A DNA stretch of 64,000 nt from a virus: IMG/VR virus record IMGVR_UViG_3300017917_001030, positions 62,001 to 126,000 of that record. One strand, 5' to 3'. The number at the start of each line of letters is the position of its first letter. Position 1 is the stretch's first letter. Positions 1 to 8,355 of this stretch are shown in pieces. The notes beneath the pieces were generated by a model. It was not told the DNA's origin. It searched no databases and saw nothing but the letters and a program-made list of their open reading frames with translations. The position numbers were made by a program, and so were the translations under genes.

Positions 1-99
1 ATACCCACCTATACTAATAACGGTATCTTTACTAGCATACTTTTTAGCTGCCGCTTCTAATTTGTCTACTTCCTTGTTAAGGTCCTTGCCCTCAGACAT
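1..99 (-). CDS. Partial hypothetical protein (N-terminus only)
   Basis: A minus-strand gene runs off the left edge; 33 codons are visible, starting MSEGKDLNKEVDKLEAAAKK. The ATG (97-99) lies one base past the stop of the preceding minus-strand gene (101-103), and AAAGGAA at 105-111 is a good ribosome site. The visible part is charged and probably helical. It would be co-transcribed with the two exported proteins upstream. Function unknown. Confidence 0.7.
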   Translation of the reverse strand, partial: MSEGKDLNKEVDKLEAAAKKYASKDTVISIGGY

Positions 100-100
100 T

Positions 101-1861
101 TTAATTCCTTTCGTATTGTTGATTAACCATTTGTTGGTGCAGTATATCGCTACCACCCTGAAGGCCTCTCAAAACACGCACGTTGTCTACGGTTCTCTGA
201 TTTTTATAAATTTCTTCAGTTTTATAAAACATCCCATCTCTTAATGTAAGATTTGTATATGCGCTGAAACCTGCAGGTATAGTTGCTATGGTAGCAATAT
301 CTACGCTGCCGGCTGCATCATTGTTCTTCACGTCTTTTTTAACACTATCGCCTGATGTTTGCGTTTGTGTTGTTTCAGCTGGTTTATTTGTTTCTTCTAA
401 TATTGCCTGTATGTCTCTAGGGATAGTACTTGCAACATAGCTTGTTTCTTTTTGTACTGGATCTTCAAATTTAGGTTGCTCGTATTTTGGAAGCTCCTGA
501 ATTAAAGAAAGAACATTTTGTTGAGTTGTTTGCGATGGTGTAAACAACGAGTAAATAGATTCTTGTGATCTGTTTAAAATAGATGGTGTATATACTTGCT
601 CTTGTTTGAATTCGGGTTGGATAAAATCGCCAGGCGCTTTTAATATTCCAACCAATCCATTCTGTAATTGATTTGTAGTTTGTAATCCTAAACCCGCACC
701 ATTGTTTAGATTTGTTGTTGCGGTTTGTGTTTTGGTTTGTTGTGATTCTGCAATACTAGCAGACGTTAAAGTTTTAGCAACATTTTCAGCGTCTCTTACT
801 GCAGCACCAGATAAACTACTTGCAGTTTCGTTAGCTTGTTGAACAGCAGAAGATTCAACTGCAGAAATTCTTGACTGTTCGTTTTTTACTATATTCAATA
901 TTGTATTTAATGAAGGTCCACTTGCTTTAGCGTCTTTATTTGCATCTACAGTCGCAACAGGCTGAGCTGTTGAAGTTGAGGAAGGTGTTCCTGATACTGT
1001 AGCAGATGTGGTTGGAGTTGGACTTGAATTTGTTGGCGCGGTTGAAGTATTTTGTACAGGCTGAGTATTTACTGCAAAATTATCCACTATAATTTGTGTA
1101 GGTGTAACTTCAACCGTAGTAGTAGTCGTTGTGGTTGGACTTGCCAATTTACTTAATGCTTCTAAATAACCAGGGCAAGTTGGACTACTTAATACATCCA
1201 CACTACATGGATCAACCGAATATTTTAAACTAAAACTAATATTGTAAATTTCTGGGCCATATGGACCCGCCCATCCATTGTTATCTCTACCTACAAAACC
1301 ATATTGAACACTGCCTAAGTCTTTTGCTGCATAAGGGGTAGTAAAGTTTTCAGAGTAGTTAAATGATGTCCAATTAAATTTATAGTTTAAATCATAGTTT
1401 TTATTGAATACAGTAGAGCCCTTTGGGTCATAAAAACTAACATAAGCAGTTAAGTAATCTACTCTTGCATCATCCCAGCCATTACCATTCTTTGCGGTAA
1501 AACCAAAATTGTAGCCATTGACTCTTAGACCAGAACCAGAATTAGGAAGTATATTTGCCACTGCCTGCATCTGATACAAATTTGTTAGCCCAAATGAAAA
1601 GTTGATATTATTATCTGGTCTAACGATAGCATTAGGTCCGCAATACCCAGGATTGCCCCAAGTCCAGCAAGTTAAACTATCTTGGTAAACACCATTGACC
1701 CAAGACGACGGCCCACCATAGGGAGTGTTTTGTACTACATTCCCTGTGGTGTATACTTGTGTAGGATCTAAAGCTGTTGCGGTTTGCGAATTAGAAACCG
1801 AATAGCTTGTAGATGCTAGCACCAAGCAAAGCGCCGATACCAATTTTCTTATACGTATCAT
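101..1861 (-). CDS. Exported phage protein of unknown function, 586 aa
   Basis: The protein begins with a likely Sec signal peptide (MIRIRKLVSALCLVLASTSYS, cleavage probably near residues 21-26). Residues about 30-225 form a Trp/Tyr/Asn/Gly-rich domain with several Cys (for example TCWTWGNPGYCGP), which looks like an extracellular beta domain. Next come a run of Thr and a Ser/Thr/Pro-rich linker (about 240-310) and a Gln/Ala/Thr-rich helical region with long low-complexity stretches. The start overlaps the end of the upstream gene by 71 bases. The pair sits behind a T4-type late promoter on the minus strand, so late expression is inferred. I do not recognise a named family; a periplasmic or virion-surface role is possible but unproven. 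Confidence 0.75.
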   Translation of the reverse strand: MIRIRKLVSALCLVLASTSYSVSNSQTATALDPTQVYTTGNVVQNTPYGGPSSWVNGVYQDSLTCWTWGNPGYCGPNAIVRPDNNINFSFGLTNLYQMQAVANILPNSGSGLRVNGYNFGFTAKNGNGWDDARVDYLTAYVSFYDPKGSTVFNKNYDLNYKFNWTSFNYSENFTTPYAAKDLGSVQYGFVGRDNNGWAGPYGPEIYNISFSLKYSVDPCSVDVLSSPTCPGYLEALSKLASPTTTTTTTVEVTPTQIIVDNFAVNTQPVQNTSTAPTNSSPTPTTSATVSGTPSSTSTAQPVATVDANKDAKASGPSLNTILNIVKNEQSRISAVESSAVQQANETASSLSGAAVRDAENVAKTLTSASIAESQQTKTQTATTNLNNGAGLGLQTTNQLQNGLVGILKAPGDFIQPEFKQEQVYTPSILNRSQESIYSLFTPSQTTQQNVLSLIQELPKYEQPKFEDPVQKETSYVASTIPRDIQAILEETNKPAETTQTQTSGDSVKKDVKNNDAAGSVDIATIATIPAGFSAYTNLTLRDGMFYKTEEIYKNQRTVDNVRVLRGLQGGSDILHQQMVNQQYERN

Positions 1862-2939
1862 CTGACTTAGGTTCGTCTAATTGTGGGATTTTATCTGGAT
1901 TGGAATTCCAGTATGATCTAGCTTGTTCACCTATTTTTCCCTCTACTGGGCAAGGAGTTCCTGCTGCCAACATAGCGTCAAAGACACGACGATCTTGACA
2001 CATTGTTGCTACAGCAGCAACCTTCATACCCATATCATAAAGAGTTTTAGATAGCTTTAATCGTTCACAATTCATATCACGAACAGTGCCGCCAGAACTA
2101 ACACCAAATATTTGTGTTTGAACTGCGCCAGATGTACCTGTTGTACAAAGATCATTATTGCCACCAGACATCATATTAGGAGAGAATGCACTTGGCGGCG
2201 GTGTTATTAACCTTTGTTGTATGTTGGTCTCGTTTATGTTACGATTAGTCATATCACCAGTTTGTACGTTCTGGTTTATACTTTGACTGGAACTCAGATT
2301 CAAGTTTGTATTTTTATTTTCACTTGTTGATGTAGCAGTTGTAGTGTTAATATTTCTATTTGTCATATCACCAGTGTTGATATTATTATTTGTAGATGTA
2401 CTTACGTTATTATTGTTATTTGTATTTACGTTTGTACTTGTGCTGGTGACATTGCTAATATTACGAACCGTTTGATCTCCGTAGTTATAATTAGTATTTG
2501 TATTATTACTTGTAGTATTGTTATTGTTATTAAAGGTCTGAGTTCCAGAATTTACGTTGTAATTTGTGTTCGTGTTGGTATTTGATGACGTGTTCACATT
2601 ATTATTGTTGTAGGTCATCGTCCCAGAATTGACGTTATTGTTATTATACGTCATCGTTCCGGTGTTCACGTTGTTATTGTTTATTGTTTGAGTTCCACTG
2701 TTTACGTTATAATTAGTATTTGTGGAAGTATTATTATTTGTACTCGTTGAAGTACTATTTACCGTAGATGTACTGGTACTAGTAGCTGTACTAGTATTGG
2801 TATTGTTTGTATTTACGGTACTAGTAGAAGTTGAATTATTGTTAGTATCTACTAGCGTTTTTGAATCGTATACGGTTTGTGTGAAACCAGCACCACTTAG
2901 CATAACAAAAAGCAGCCCGCTGGCTAACTTTTTGTTCAT
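1791..2939 (-). CDS. Exported Asn/Ser/Thr-repeat protein, 382 aa
   Basis: A Sec-type signal peptide (MNKKLASGLLFVMLSGAGFT) is followed by about 220 residues made almost only of Asn, Ser, Thr and Gly in short repeats such as NNNNVNSGTMTY and NVNTNNNN. A more ordinary domain with four Cys follows (about residues 255-340), then a charged segment, and the protein ends in a short hydrophobic segment (IGIGALLGASIYKLFGF). The ATG at 2937-2939 has GGGAGC just upstream. Transcription is probably from the late promoter at 2984-2991. The repeats resemble flexible surface or adhesin linkers. Function unknown. The C-terminal hydrophobic tail is encoded by the same DNA that encodes the next gene's signal peptide in another frame. 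Confidence 0.75.
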   Translation of the reverse strand: MNKKLASGLLFVMLSGAGFTQTVYDSKTLVDTNNNSTSTSTVNTNNTNTSTATSTSTSTVNSTSTSTNNNTSTNTNYNVNSGTQTINNNNVNTGTMTYNNNNVNSGTMTYNNNNVNTSSNTNTNTNYNVNSGTQTFNNNNNTTSNNTNTNYNYGDQTVRNISNVTSTSTNVNTNNNNNVSTSTNNNINTGDMTNRNINTTTATSTSENKNTNLNLSSSQSINQNVQTGDMTNRNINETNIQQRLITPPPSAFSPNMMSGGNNDLCTTGTSGAVQTQIFGVSSGGTVRDMNCERLKLSKTLYDMGMKVAAVATMCQDRRVFDAMLAAGTPCPVEGKIGEQARSYWNSNPDKIPQLDEPKSDDTYKKIGIGALLGASIYKLFGF

Positions 2940-2983
2940 TTTGTGCTCCCTATCTGTTATTTTTATTTTGGATCCTGCCGATA

Positions 2984-2991
2984 TATTTATA
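2984..2991 (-). promoter_or_regulatory. T4-type late promoter, minus strand
   Basis: The minus strand reads TATAAATA, the exact T4 late -10 consensus, about 45 bases upstream of the ATG at 2939. No sigma70-like -35 is needed for this class. It would drive the minus-strand exported proteins late in infection. Confidence 0.7.
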
Positions 2992-3018
2992 CTCTTGAGG
3001 TATTTTGGACAGAATCTA

Positions 3019-3047
3019 TTGATCTTTATTTAAAGATCCTATATAAT
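3019..3047 (+). promoter_or_regulatory. Sigma70-type promoter for the DNA polymerase gene
   Basis: TTGATC at 3019-3024 and TATAAT at 3042-3047 are separated by 17 bases. The polymerase ATG follows at 3073 with GAGG at 3063-3066. The promoter is divergent to the late promoter at 2984-2991, which separates early/middle from late transcription. Confidence 0.6.
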
Positions 3048-3072
3048 CTTAAATTATTTATCGAGGTATTCT

Positions 3073-5562
3073 ATGAAATTCTATACAAACGTGAATCAGT
3101 ATAGCAACAAGATCTTTGTCAGAGGCGTTAATAATGGCAAAATCGTAAAAGATAAGATCGAATTTCAACCAAAACTATTCCTAAAATCTCAGAAGCCTTC
3201 TAAGTACAAATCGCTGTTCGGGGACAATCTGGAGGAAATCCAATTCGCGGATATCCGAGACGCAAAGGACTATATCAAGCGATACAGCGAAGTTGAGAAC
3301 TTTGAGATCTATGGAAATACGAATTTCGTCTATCAGTACATTACAGAAACATTTCCTGGCGAAATTGAATTTGATATCCAGCAGATTAAGATCTGGTCTA
3401 TCGACATTGAAACTACTGTAGAAAACGGGTTCCCTGATACTAGAAACCCGCTAGAAGAAATTCTGTTAATCACTATTCAAGATTATGCGACCAAGGAAAT
3501 TATCTCCTTTGGTAGTAAACCGTTTAAGGTATCTAAGGATAACCATACTTATGTTAAGTGTGATAATGAGTATGATCTGCTAAAACGATTTGTAGATTAC
3601 ACTGCAGAAAATCCTCCGAATATTTTTACCGGTTGGAACATTGAGTTTTTCGATATGCCATATATCGTGAATAGGATCATTAAACTTCTCGGTGATGACA
3701 AGGCAAAGGAACTATCTCCCTGGAACGTTATTGGTCAGCGTGAGTTTACTCGGTTTAACAAAACAGAGTTGGCAGTAGATATTCTTGGCATTTCTATTCT
3801 AGACTATTTGGACTTGTATAAAAAGTTTACATATTCTGCACAAGAATCGTATAAGTTGGATCACATCGCAAAGGTCGAGCTTGGTAAAGAAAAACTAGAT
3901 TATAGTGAGTATGGTTCGTTCAAAGAGTTCTATACTAAGAACTGGCAAAAGTTTGTCGAGTATAACGTCATCGACGTAGAACTTGTTGACCAGCTAGAGG
4001 ATAAGATGAAGTTGATTGAACTTATCCTGACAATGGCATACGACGCCAAGTGTAACTATGGTGACATCTTTTCCGCAGTACGAACCTGGGATTGTATTCT
4101 GTGGAATCACTTGTGGAATAAGAATGTAATCGTTCATCAGCGTGAGGGTAAACCAGCACGATCCATTGTAGGTGCATTCGTTCAAGAGCCAGTACCAGGA
4201 AAATATGATTGGGTCGTATCCTTCGATGCGACAAGTCTGTATCCTAGTATCATTATGCAGTACAACCTTTCTCCAGAAACATTGGTTATCGGAAGCGCAA
4301 AGGATACAACTGTTGAAAAGATGTTGACTTCTAGTTATGACCTCAGTGATCTAACAGAAAAAGATGTTTGTATGGCGGCGAACGGCTTTATGTATAAGCG
4401 TGACAAGCAAGGCCTGTTTCCTGAGATCGTTCAAAAGTTGTTTGACGATCGTAAACGGTACAAGAAACTAATGTTGGAAGCGCAAACTAAATACGAGGAA
4501 ACGAAAGACAAGAATTGGCAAAAGCAAATCGCAAAGTATAATAACTTTCAGATGGCGAGAAAGATTCAGATGAATTCGCTCTTCGGTGCATGGGGCAATG
4601 AGTTCTTCCGATTCTATGACTCCAATATTGCTGAAGGCATTACTATGACAGGGCAATATGTTATTCAAAAGGTCGGATATGCCTTGGATGAGTATTTGAA
4701 CAAGGTGTGTGGCACTAAGGATTATAAGTATTCGTTCTATTCAGATACAGACTCTTGTTATATCACTTTAGATCCACTTGTCCAAAAGTTTTATAAGGAT
4801 CAGTCTAAAGAAAAGATCATTGAGATTCTCGACAAAATCTGTGAGGAAAAGATCGTTGGTGCAATCAACAAGGCGTGTGACGAGCTTTCAAACTACACTA
4901 ATGCGTTCGAGAAGAAGATTTACTTCAAGCGAGAAGCGATTGCAGATCGAGGCATCTGGGTTGCTAAGAAGCGATATGCGTTGAATGTGTATAACAACGA
5001 AGGTGTTCAATATAAAGAACCTAAGCTGAAGGTCATGGGATTGGAGATTGTCAGATCGTCCACACCCGAGCCTGTTCGTGATGCGCTTAAGCAAGCGGTT
5101 AAACTTGCTCTGACAAGTACCGAGTCCAAACTACAAGATTATATTAGAGACTTCGAGAAAGAGTATCGTAAAATGGATGCGGAACGCATCGCATTTCCTC
5201 GCGGAGTAAACGGGCTCGATAAATACAAAGATAGAGCAAATATATATAAATCCGCAACACCGATGCACGTCAGAGGATCGTTGTTGTATAACTTCTATAT
5301 TCGTGAGAAAAATATTGAAAAAGAGTATGAGGTTATTAATGAAGGTGACAAGATTAAGTTTGTCTATTTGAAAGAACCCAATCTAATTAAAGAAAATTGT
5401 ATTGCGTTCATTTCTAAGATTCCGGAAGAATTTAATCTTAGACAGTATGTTGATTATGACACAATGTTTGAGAAATCATTCATTGAACCTCTGACTACTA
5501 TTCTTAATGGCGTGGGTTGGACAGCTAAGCCACAAGCTACATTGGAAGGATTATTCTCATGA
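3073..5562 (+). CDS. 43: DNA polymerase, family B (T4 gp43 type)
   Basis: The replicative DNA polymerase has a proofreading 3'-5' exonuclease. The N-terminal exonuclease shows Exo I (SIDIETT, Asp111/Glu113), Exo II (GWNIEFFDMPYI, near residue 190) and Exo III (YNVIDVELV, near 298). The polymerase domain has motif A (DATSLYPSIIMQ, Asp385), motif B (KIQMNSLFG, from Lys497) and motif C (YSDTDS, from Tyr556). At 829 residues it is slightly shorter than T4 gp43 (about 900). It has its own sigma70-like promoter and heads a block containing UvsX and the helicase. The stop overlaps the next start (ATGA). All catalytic motifs are intact. Confidence 0.97.
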   Translation: MKFYTNVNQYSNKIFVRGVNNGKIVKDKIEFQPKLFLKSQKPSKYKSLFGDNLEEIQFADIRDAKDYIKRYSEVENFEIYGNTNFVYQYITETFPGEIEFDIQQIKIWSIDIETTVENGFPDTRNPLEEILLITIQDYATKEIISFGSKPFKVSKDNHTYVKCDNEYDLLKRFVDYTAENPPNIFTGWNIEFFDMPYIVNRIIKLLGDDKAKELSPWNVIGQREFTRFNKTELAVDILGISILDYLDLYKKFTYSAQESYKLDHIAKVELGKEKLDYSEYGSFKEFYTKNWQKFVEYNVIDVELVDQLEDKMKLIELILTMAYDAKCNYGDIFSAVRTWDCILWNHLWNKNVIVHQREGKPARSIVGAFVQEPVPGKYDWVVSFDATSLYPSIIMQYNLSPETLVIGSAKDTTVEKMLTSSYDLSDLTEKDVCMAANGFMYKRDKQGLFPEIVQKLFDDRKRYKKLMLEAQTKYEETKDKNWQKQIAKYNNFQMARKIQMNSLFGAWGNEFFRFYDSNIAEGITMTGQYVIQKVGYALDEYLNKVCGTKDYKYSFYSDTDSCYITLDPLVQKFYKDQSKEKIIEILDKICEEKIVGAINKACDELSNYTNAFEKKIYFKREAIADRGIWVAKKRYALNVYNNEGVQYKEPKLKVMGLEIVRSSTPEPVRDALKQAVKLALTSTESKLQDYIRDFEKEYRKMDAERIAFPRGVNGLDKYKDRANIYKSATPMHVRGSLLYNFYIREKNIEKEYEVINEGDKIKFVYLKEPNLIKENCIAFISKIPEEFNLRQYVDYDTMFEKSFIEPLTTILNGVGWTAKPQATLEGLFS

Positions 5563-5945
5563 ATATTAAAGCAATGATACTCGTAGGTGCACTTGCACTA
5601 ACAGGTTGCAGTTCAGTTAAAGAATGGATACCTAGTTTCTGGGATGATAACCAAAGCAAGGTAACGATTGATCTAAGACAAAGTGTTAATCAATTAGATT
5701 GTTCTAAAGAACACTTACCACAAATTGTTCCTATTAAAACAAATCTAGAATGGCTTCAACTATATTCGGAAAGTAAAAAGACGACCGATGTAATGAAGCT
5801 AATTAAACCTATGACAGAAACGGTGGATGACTTTTATAATCGTAGTAAACAAAAACAGGGATCCACTGCTTATTGTGAGTTGAAGAAAAAGCTCATGGTT
5901 GTGCAGGCGAGAGCAATATCCGAAACAATACTTAGGAGATTCTAA
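5559..5945 (+). CDS. Putative lipoprotein, 128 aa
   Basis: The N-terminus MNIKAMILVGALALTGCSS is a typical lipoprotein signal with lipobox LTGC, so Cys17 would be lipidated after cleavage. The mature part is a soluble, mostly helical domain with two further Cys. The gene overlaps the polymerase stop by four bases (ATGA), so it is translationally coupled to a replication gene, an odd place for an envelope protein. A spanin-like or superinfection role is conceivable from the lipobox alone, but nothing else supports either. Confidence 0.75.
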   Translation: MNIKAMILVGALALTGCSSVKEWIPSFWDDNQSKVTIDLRQSVNQLDCSKEHLPQIVPIKTNLEWLQLYSESKKTTDVMKLIKPMTETVDDFYNRSKQKQGSTAYCELKKKLMVVQARAISETILRRF

Positions 5946-6175
5946 TGGAACAATTAAGAGGTTTGGTGGGATGCGGACACGCATGGGCTGAGCAACGAGC
6001 ACTTATGGCGCTTGAACTATCAGATCAATACGCCACAAATCAAATTACAAGAGATGAATATCTTGAACTGCTTCAAGACCTAGTTAGAACAGATGTACTA
6101 GATCAAGAGGCAAATGATATGCAAGTTAAAGCTGCACTTGTTACTGCGGTATATGGATTGATGCAGGTGGTATAA
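5945..6175 (+). CDS. Conserved-looking small protein, 76 aa
   Basis: The ATG overlaps the preceding TAA by one base, so translation is coupled. The protein is acidic and probably all helical (for example ITRDEYLELLQDLVRTDVLD). No catalytic motif or membrane segment is visible. It lies in the tightly packed block between polymerase and uvsX. Function unknown. Confidence 0.7.
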   Translation: MEQLRGLVGCGHAWAEQRALMALELSDQYATNQITRDEYLELLQDLVRTDVLDQEANDMQVKAALVTAVYGLMQVV

Positions 6176-6970
6176 TTGAAAACAGCTTTGTTATTTCATA
6201 TGTTGGGACTAGGTGATCATATCTCATATAATGGCCTAGCTAGAAGATTGATTTTTGAAAAGCAACTAGAAAAGCTATATATCCTTGCCTGGGAAAAATA
6301 TGCTTATCTGGTTGCTTATATGTACAGAGACGAACCAAGAATACAGGTAGTCGCAATTAGAGACGGTGTTGAATACTACGATTCACGCCAAGCAATAATT
6401 CATTACAATACAGATGCAGTATATCTATTAGGGCATGCTGTATTGCCAGGTCAACCATTTGCGGATGTGGTTAGACCCGACGCAGAATATAAACAAGTAT
6501 CCTGGGCTGACCTTTCAGCAAAATATCCGTATGGTCATAGAAATTACTATGAGTTTATGAATATAGATTGGAAGCATCGCTTTACAGATACGATGTATGT
6601 TCGCGATATGCAAGAAGAGCAGCGCCTCTTTAATAAACTAAATCCGAACCATGAGGAATATGTTTTTGTTCAAGATGATCCCAACCGAGGATTTTCTTTT
6701 GATAAAGACAAAGTATTGAACCTAGTAGGCAAAGATGTTAAAATTATTAGTAATGATACATCCGAGAACTTATTCCATTATGGTTCAATCATCCAAAATG
6801 CAAAGCAAGTTCATTTAATGGAATCGTCATTTAGATGTTTTGTTGAAACAGTTCCAACAGAAGGTGTTGAGTTTTATCTACATCATTACATACGCAATTC
6901 TGAGAGGTTAGTATATGACGGTAAAATATGTCCCGTTGAAACTAGAAAGCCTTGGCAGGTTATACTATAA
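6176..6970 (+). CDS. Glycosyltransferase-like protein (GT-B/GT9-like), 264 aa
   Basis: The start is TTG at 6176, directly after the previous stop. The N-terminus LLFHMLGLGDHISYNGLARR resembles the GLGD loop at the first strand of GT-B glycosyltransferases of the heptosyltransferase type. Near the C-terminus IIQNAKQVHLMESSFRCFVE resembles the sugar-nucleotide-binding part of the same fold (an Ala followed by a conserved Ser and a helix). It could modify phage DNA or host surface sugars. The assignment rests on these two motifs and the length, so treat it as tentative. Confidence 0.55.
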   Translation: MKTALLFHMLGLGDHISYNGLARRLIFEKQLEKLYILAWEKYAYLVAYMYRDEPRIQVVAIRDGVEYYDSRQAIIHYNTDAVYLLGHAVLPGQPFADVVRPDAEYKQVSWADLSAKYPYGHRNYYEFMNIDWKHRFTDTMYVRDMQEEQRLFNKLNPNHEEYVFVQDDPNRGFSFDKDKVLNLVGKDVKIISNDTSENLFHYGSIIQNAKQVHLMESSFRCFVETVPTEGVEFYLHHYIRNSERLVYDGKICPVETRKPWQVIL

Positions 6971-6986
6971 TTGAAAAGGAAATAAT

Positions 6987-8066
6987 ATGTCGTTACTAGA
7001 GAAATTAAAAAAGAATTCTACAATTAAAGAAACAGAAATACTTAACAAATCCAAATTCTTCTCTAAGAAGGATATGATTCAGACATCCGTGCCTATGATG
7101 AACGTGGCATTGTCTGGTAGTTTAGAAGGTGGGCTTACACCTGGTCTAACAGTTTTTGCCGGGCCATCTAAGCATTTTAAAACAGCATTCTCATTGCTGT
7201 TGGCTAAGGCATACACCGACAAATATCCTGATGGTGTTGTTCTATTCTATGATTCAGAGTTTGGTTCTCCACAATCCTACTTCGATAACTTTGGTATTGA
7301 TACGAACCGTATTCTGCATACTCCAATCACAGACATTGAACAGTTGAAGTTTGATGTAATGTCTCAGCTTAATAACATTGAACGAGGTGACCATGTTATC
7401 ATTATCGTTGACTCTGTTGGTAACCTTGCATCTAAGAAAGAAGTTGATGATGCATTGGAAGGAAAGTCTGTTGCGGATATGACACGTGCTAAACAAATGA
7501 AGTCTTTGTTTAGAATGATTACACCGCACTTGACTATTAAAGATATTCCGATGGTTGTTGTTAATCACACCTATGCAGAAATCGGTTTGTATCCAAGACA
7601 AATTGTTTCTGGCGGAACTGGCATTTACTATTCTGCAGACAACATTTATATCATTGGTCGTCAACAAGAAAAAGACGGTAACGAAATTACAGGTTACAAC
7701 TTTATTATCAACGTCGAGAAGTCTAGATTTGTTAGAGAAAAATCTAAGGTGCCAATTGAAGTTACATACGAAGGTGGTATCAGTAAATGGTCTGGCCTAC
7801 TAGACATTGCACTTGAATCTGGTCATGTTATCAAACCATCTAACGGTTGGTATTCTAGAGTAAATAAAGAAACAGGTGAAGTTGAATCTAAGAAGTGGCG
7901 AGTAAAAGATACCTACAGCAAAGACTTCTGGCTTGAGGTATTGACGGACAAAACATTCCGCGAATATATTGATAACAAGTATAGAATGGCGGGCGGAGAT
8001 ATGTTAAAATCTGCTATGGAAGATATTGATGTGGATGAGGAGTTCGAGAATGCAAGCGATCTATGA
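6987..8066 (+). CDS. uvsX: UvsX RecA-like recombinase
   Basis: This is a strand-exchange ATPase for recombination-dependent replication and repair. The Walker A is the UvsX-type GPSKHFKT (residues 59-66) and the Walker B is HVIIIVDSVGNLAS. Downstream, MVVVNHTYAEIGLYP and the Gly-rich SGGTGIYYSAD match the RecA/UvsX core L2 region. At 359 residues it is close to T4 UvsX (about 390). The C-terminus is acidic. The ATG has AAAGGAA upstream. The end overlaps the start of the next small gene, which lies in the usual uvsX-helicase order. Confidence 0.95.
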   Translation: MSLLEKLKKNSTIKETEILNKSKFFSKKDMIQTSVPMMNVALSGSLEGGLTPGLTVFAGPSKHFKTAFSLLLAKAYTDKYPDGVVLFYDSEFGSPQSYFDNFGIDTNRILHTPITDIEQLKFDVMSQLNNIERGDHVIIIVDSVGNLASKKEVDDALEGKSVADMTRAKQMKSLFRMITPHLTIKDIPMVVVNHTYAEIGLYPRQIVSGGTGIYYSADNIYIIGRQQEKDGNEITGYNFIINVEKSRFVREKSKVPIEVTYEGGISKWSGLLDIALESGHVIKPSNGWYSRVNKETGEVESKKWRVKDTYSKDFWLEVLTDKTFREYIDNKYRMAGGDMLKSAMEDIDVDEEFENASDL

Positions 8067-8355
8067 GCCATGGGCAGTAAGTAAGATTGGTAAGGAAGAT
8101 CTTTGGGGTGTAAAAATTATCGAAGGTGAATATAAAGGAGCGATCATTAGTATCAATTCTTTAGACTTCATCGACGATAATTCTGGTGAATGTGCTCTTG
8201 ACTTTAACTTTATCCAAAAGCCCGAAGGCAAAACAGATGAAGATCTAAAGTCGGAGGACTTTAACAAAACACTCACACTTATTATTAATGATATTCTAGA
8301 GAAAGCGGTTAATGAATACAAAGATCGAGACGGTGATTCTATCACAGCTGGTTAA
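8050..8355 (+). CDS. Hypothetical protein between uvsX and helicase, 101 aa
   Basis: I place the start at 8050 (MQAIYEPWAVSKIG) because GAGGAG at 8038-8043 lies the right distance upstream. A longer reading from 8026 would have no such site. The gene overlaps the end of uvsX by 17 bases and the start of the helicase by 44 bases, so all three are likely translated together. The sequence suggests a small beta-strand domain followed by helices (KTLTLIINDILEKAVNEYKD). A replication accessory role is inferred only from position. Confidence 0.7.
   Translation: MQAIYEPWAVSKIGKEDLWGVKIIEGEYKGAIISINSLDFIDDNSGECALDFNFIQKPEGKTDEDLKSEDFNKTLTLIINDILEKAVNEYKDRDGDSITAG

Noticed and set aside
4022-4234. Minus-strand ORFs inside the DNA polymerase gene
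   Set aside because: They are shadows of a gene with complete catalytic motifs and have no ribosome site or known motif.
5230-5250. TATAAATC-like late promoter in the polymerase gene
   Set aside because: The sequence is within coding DNA, has a mismatch in the last base and no gene start follows at the usual distance.
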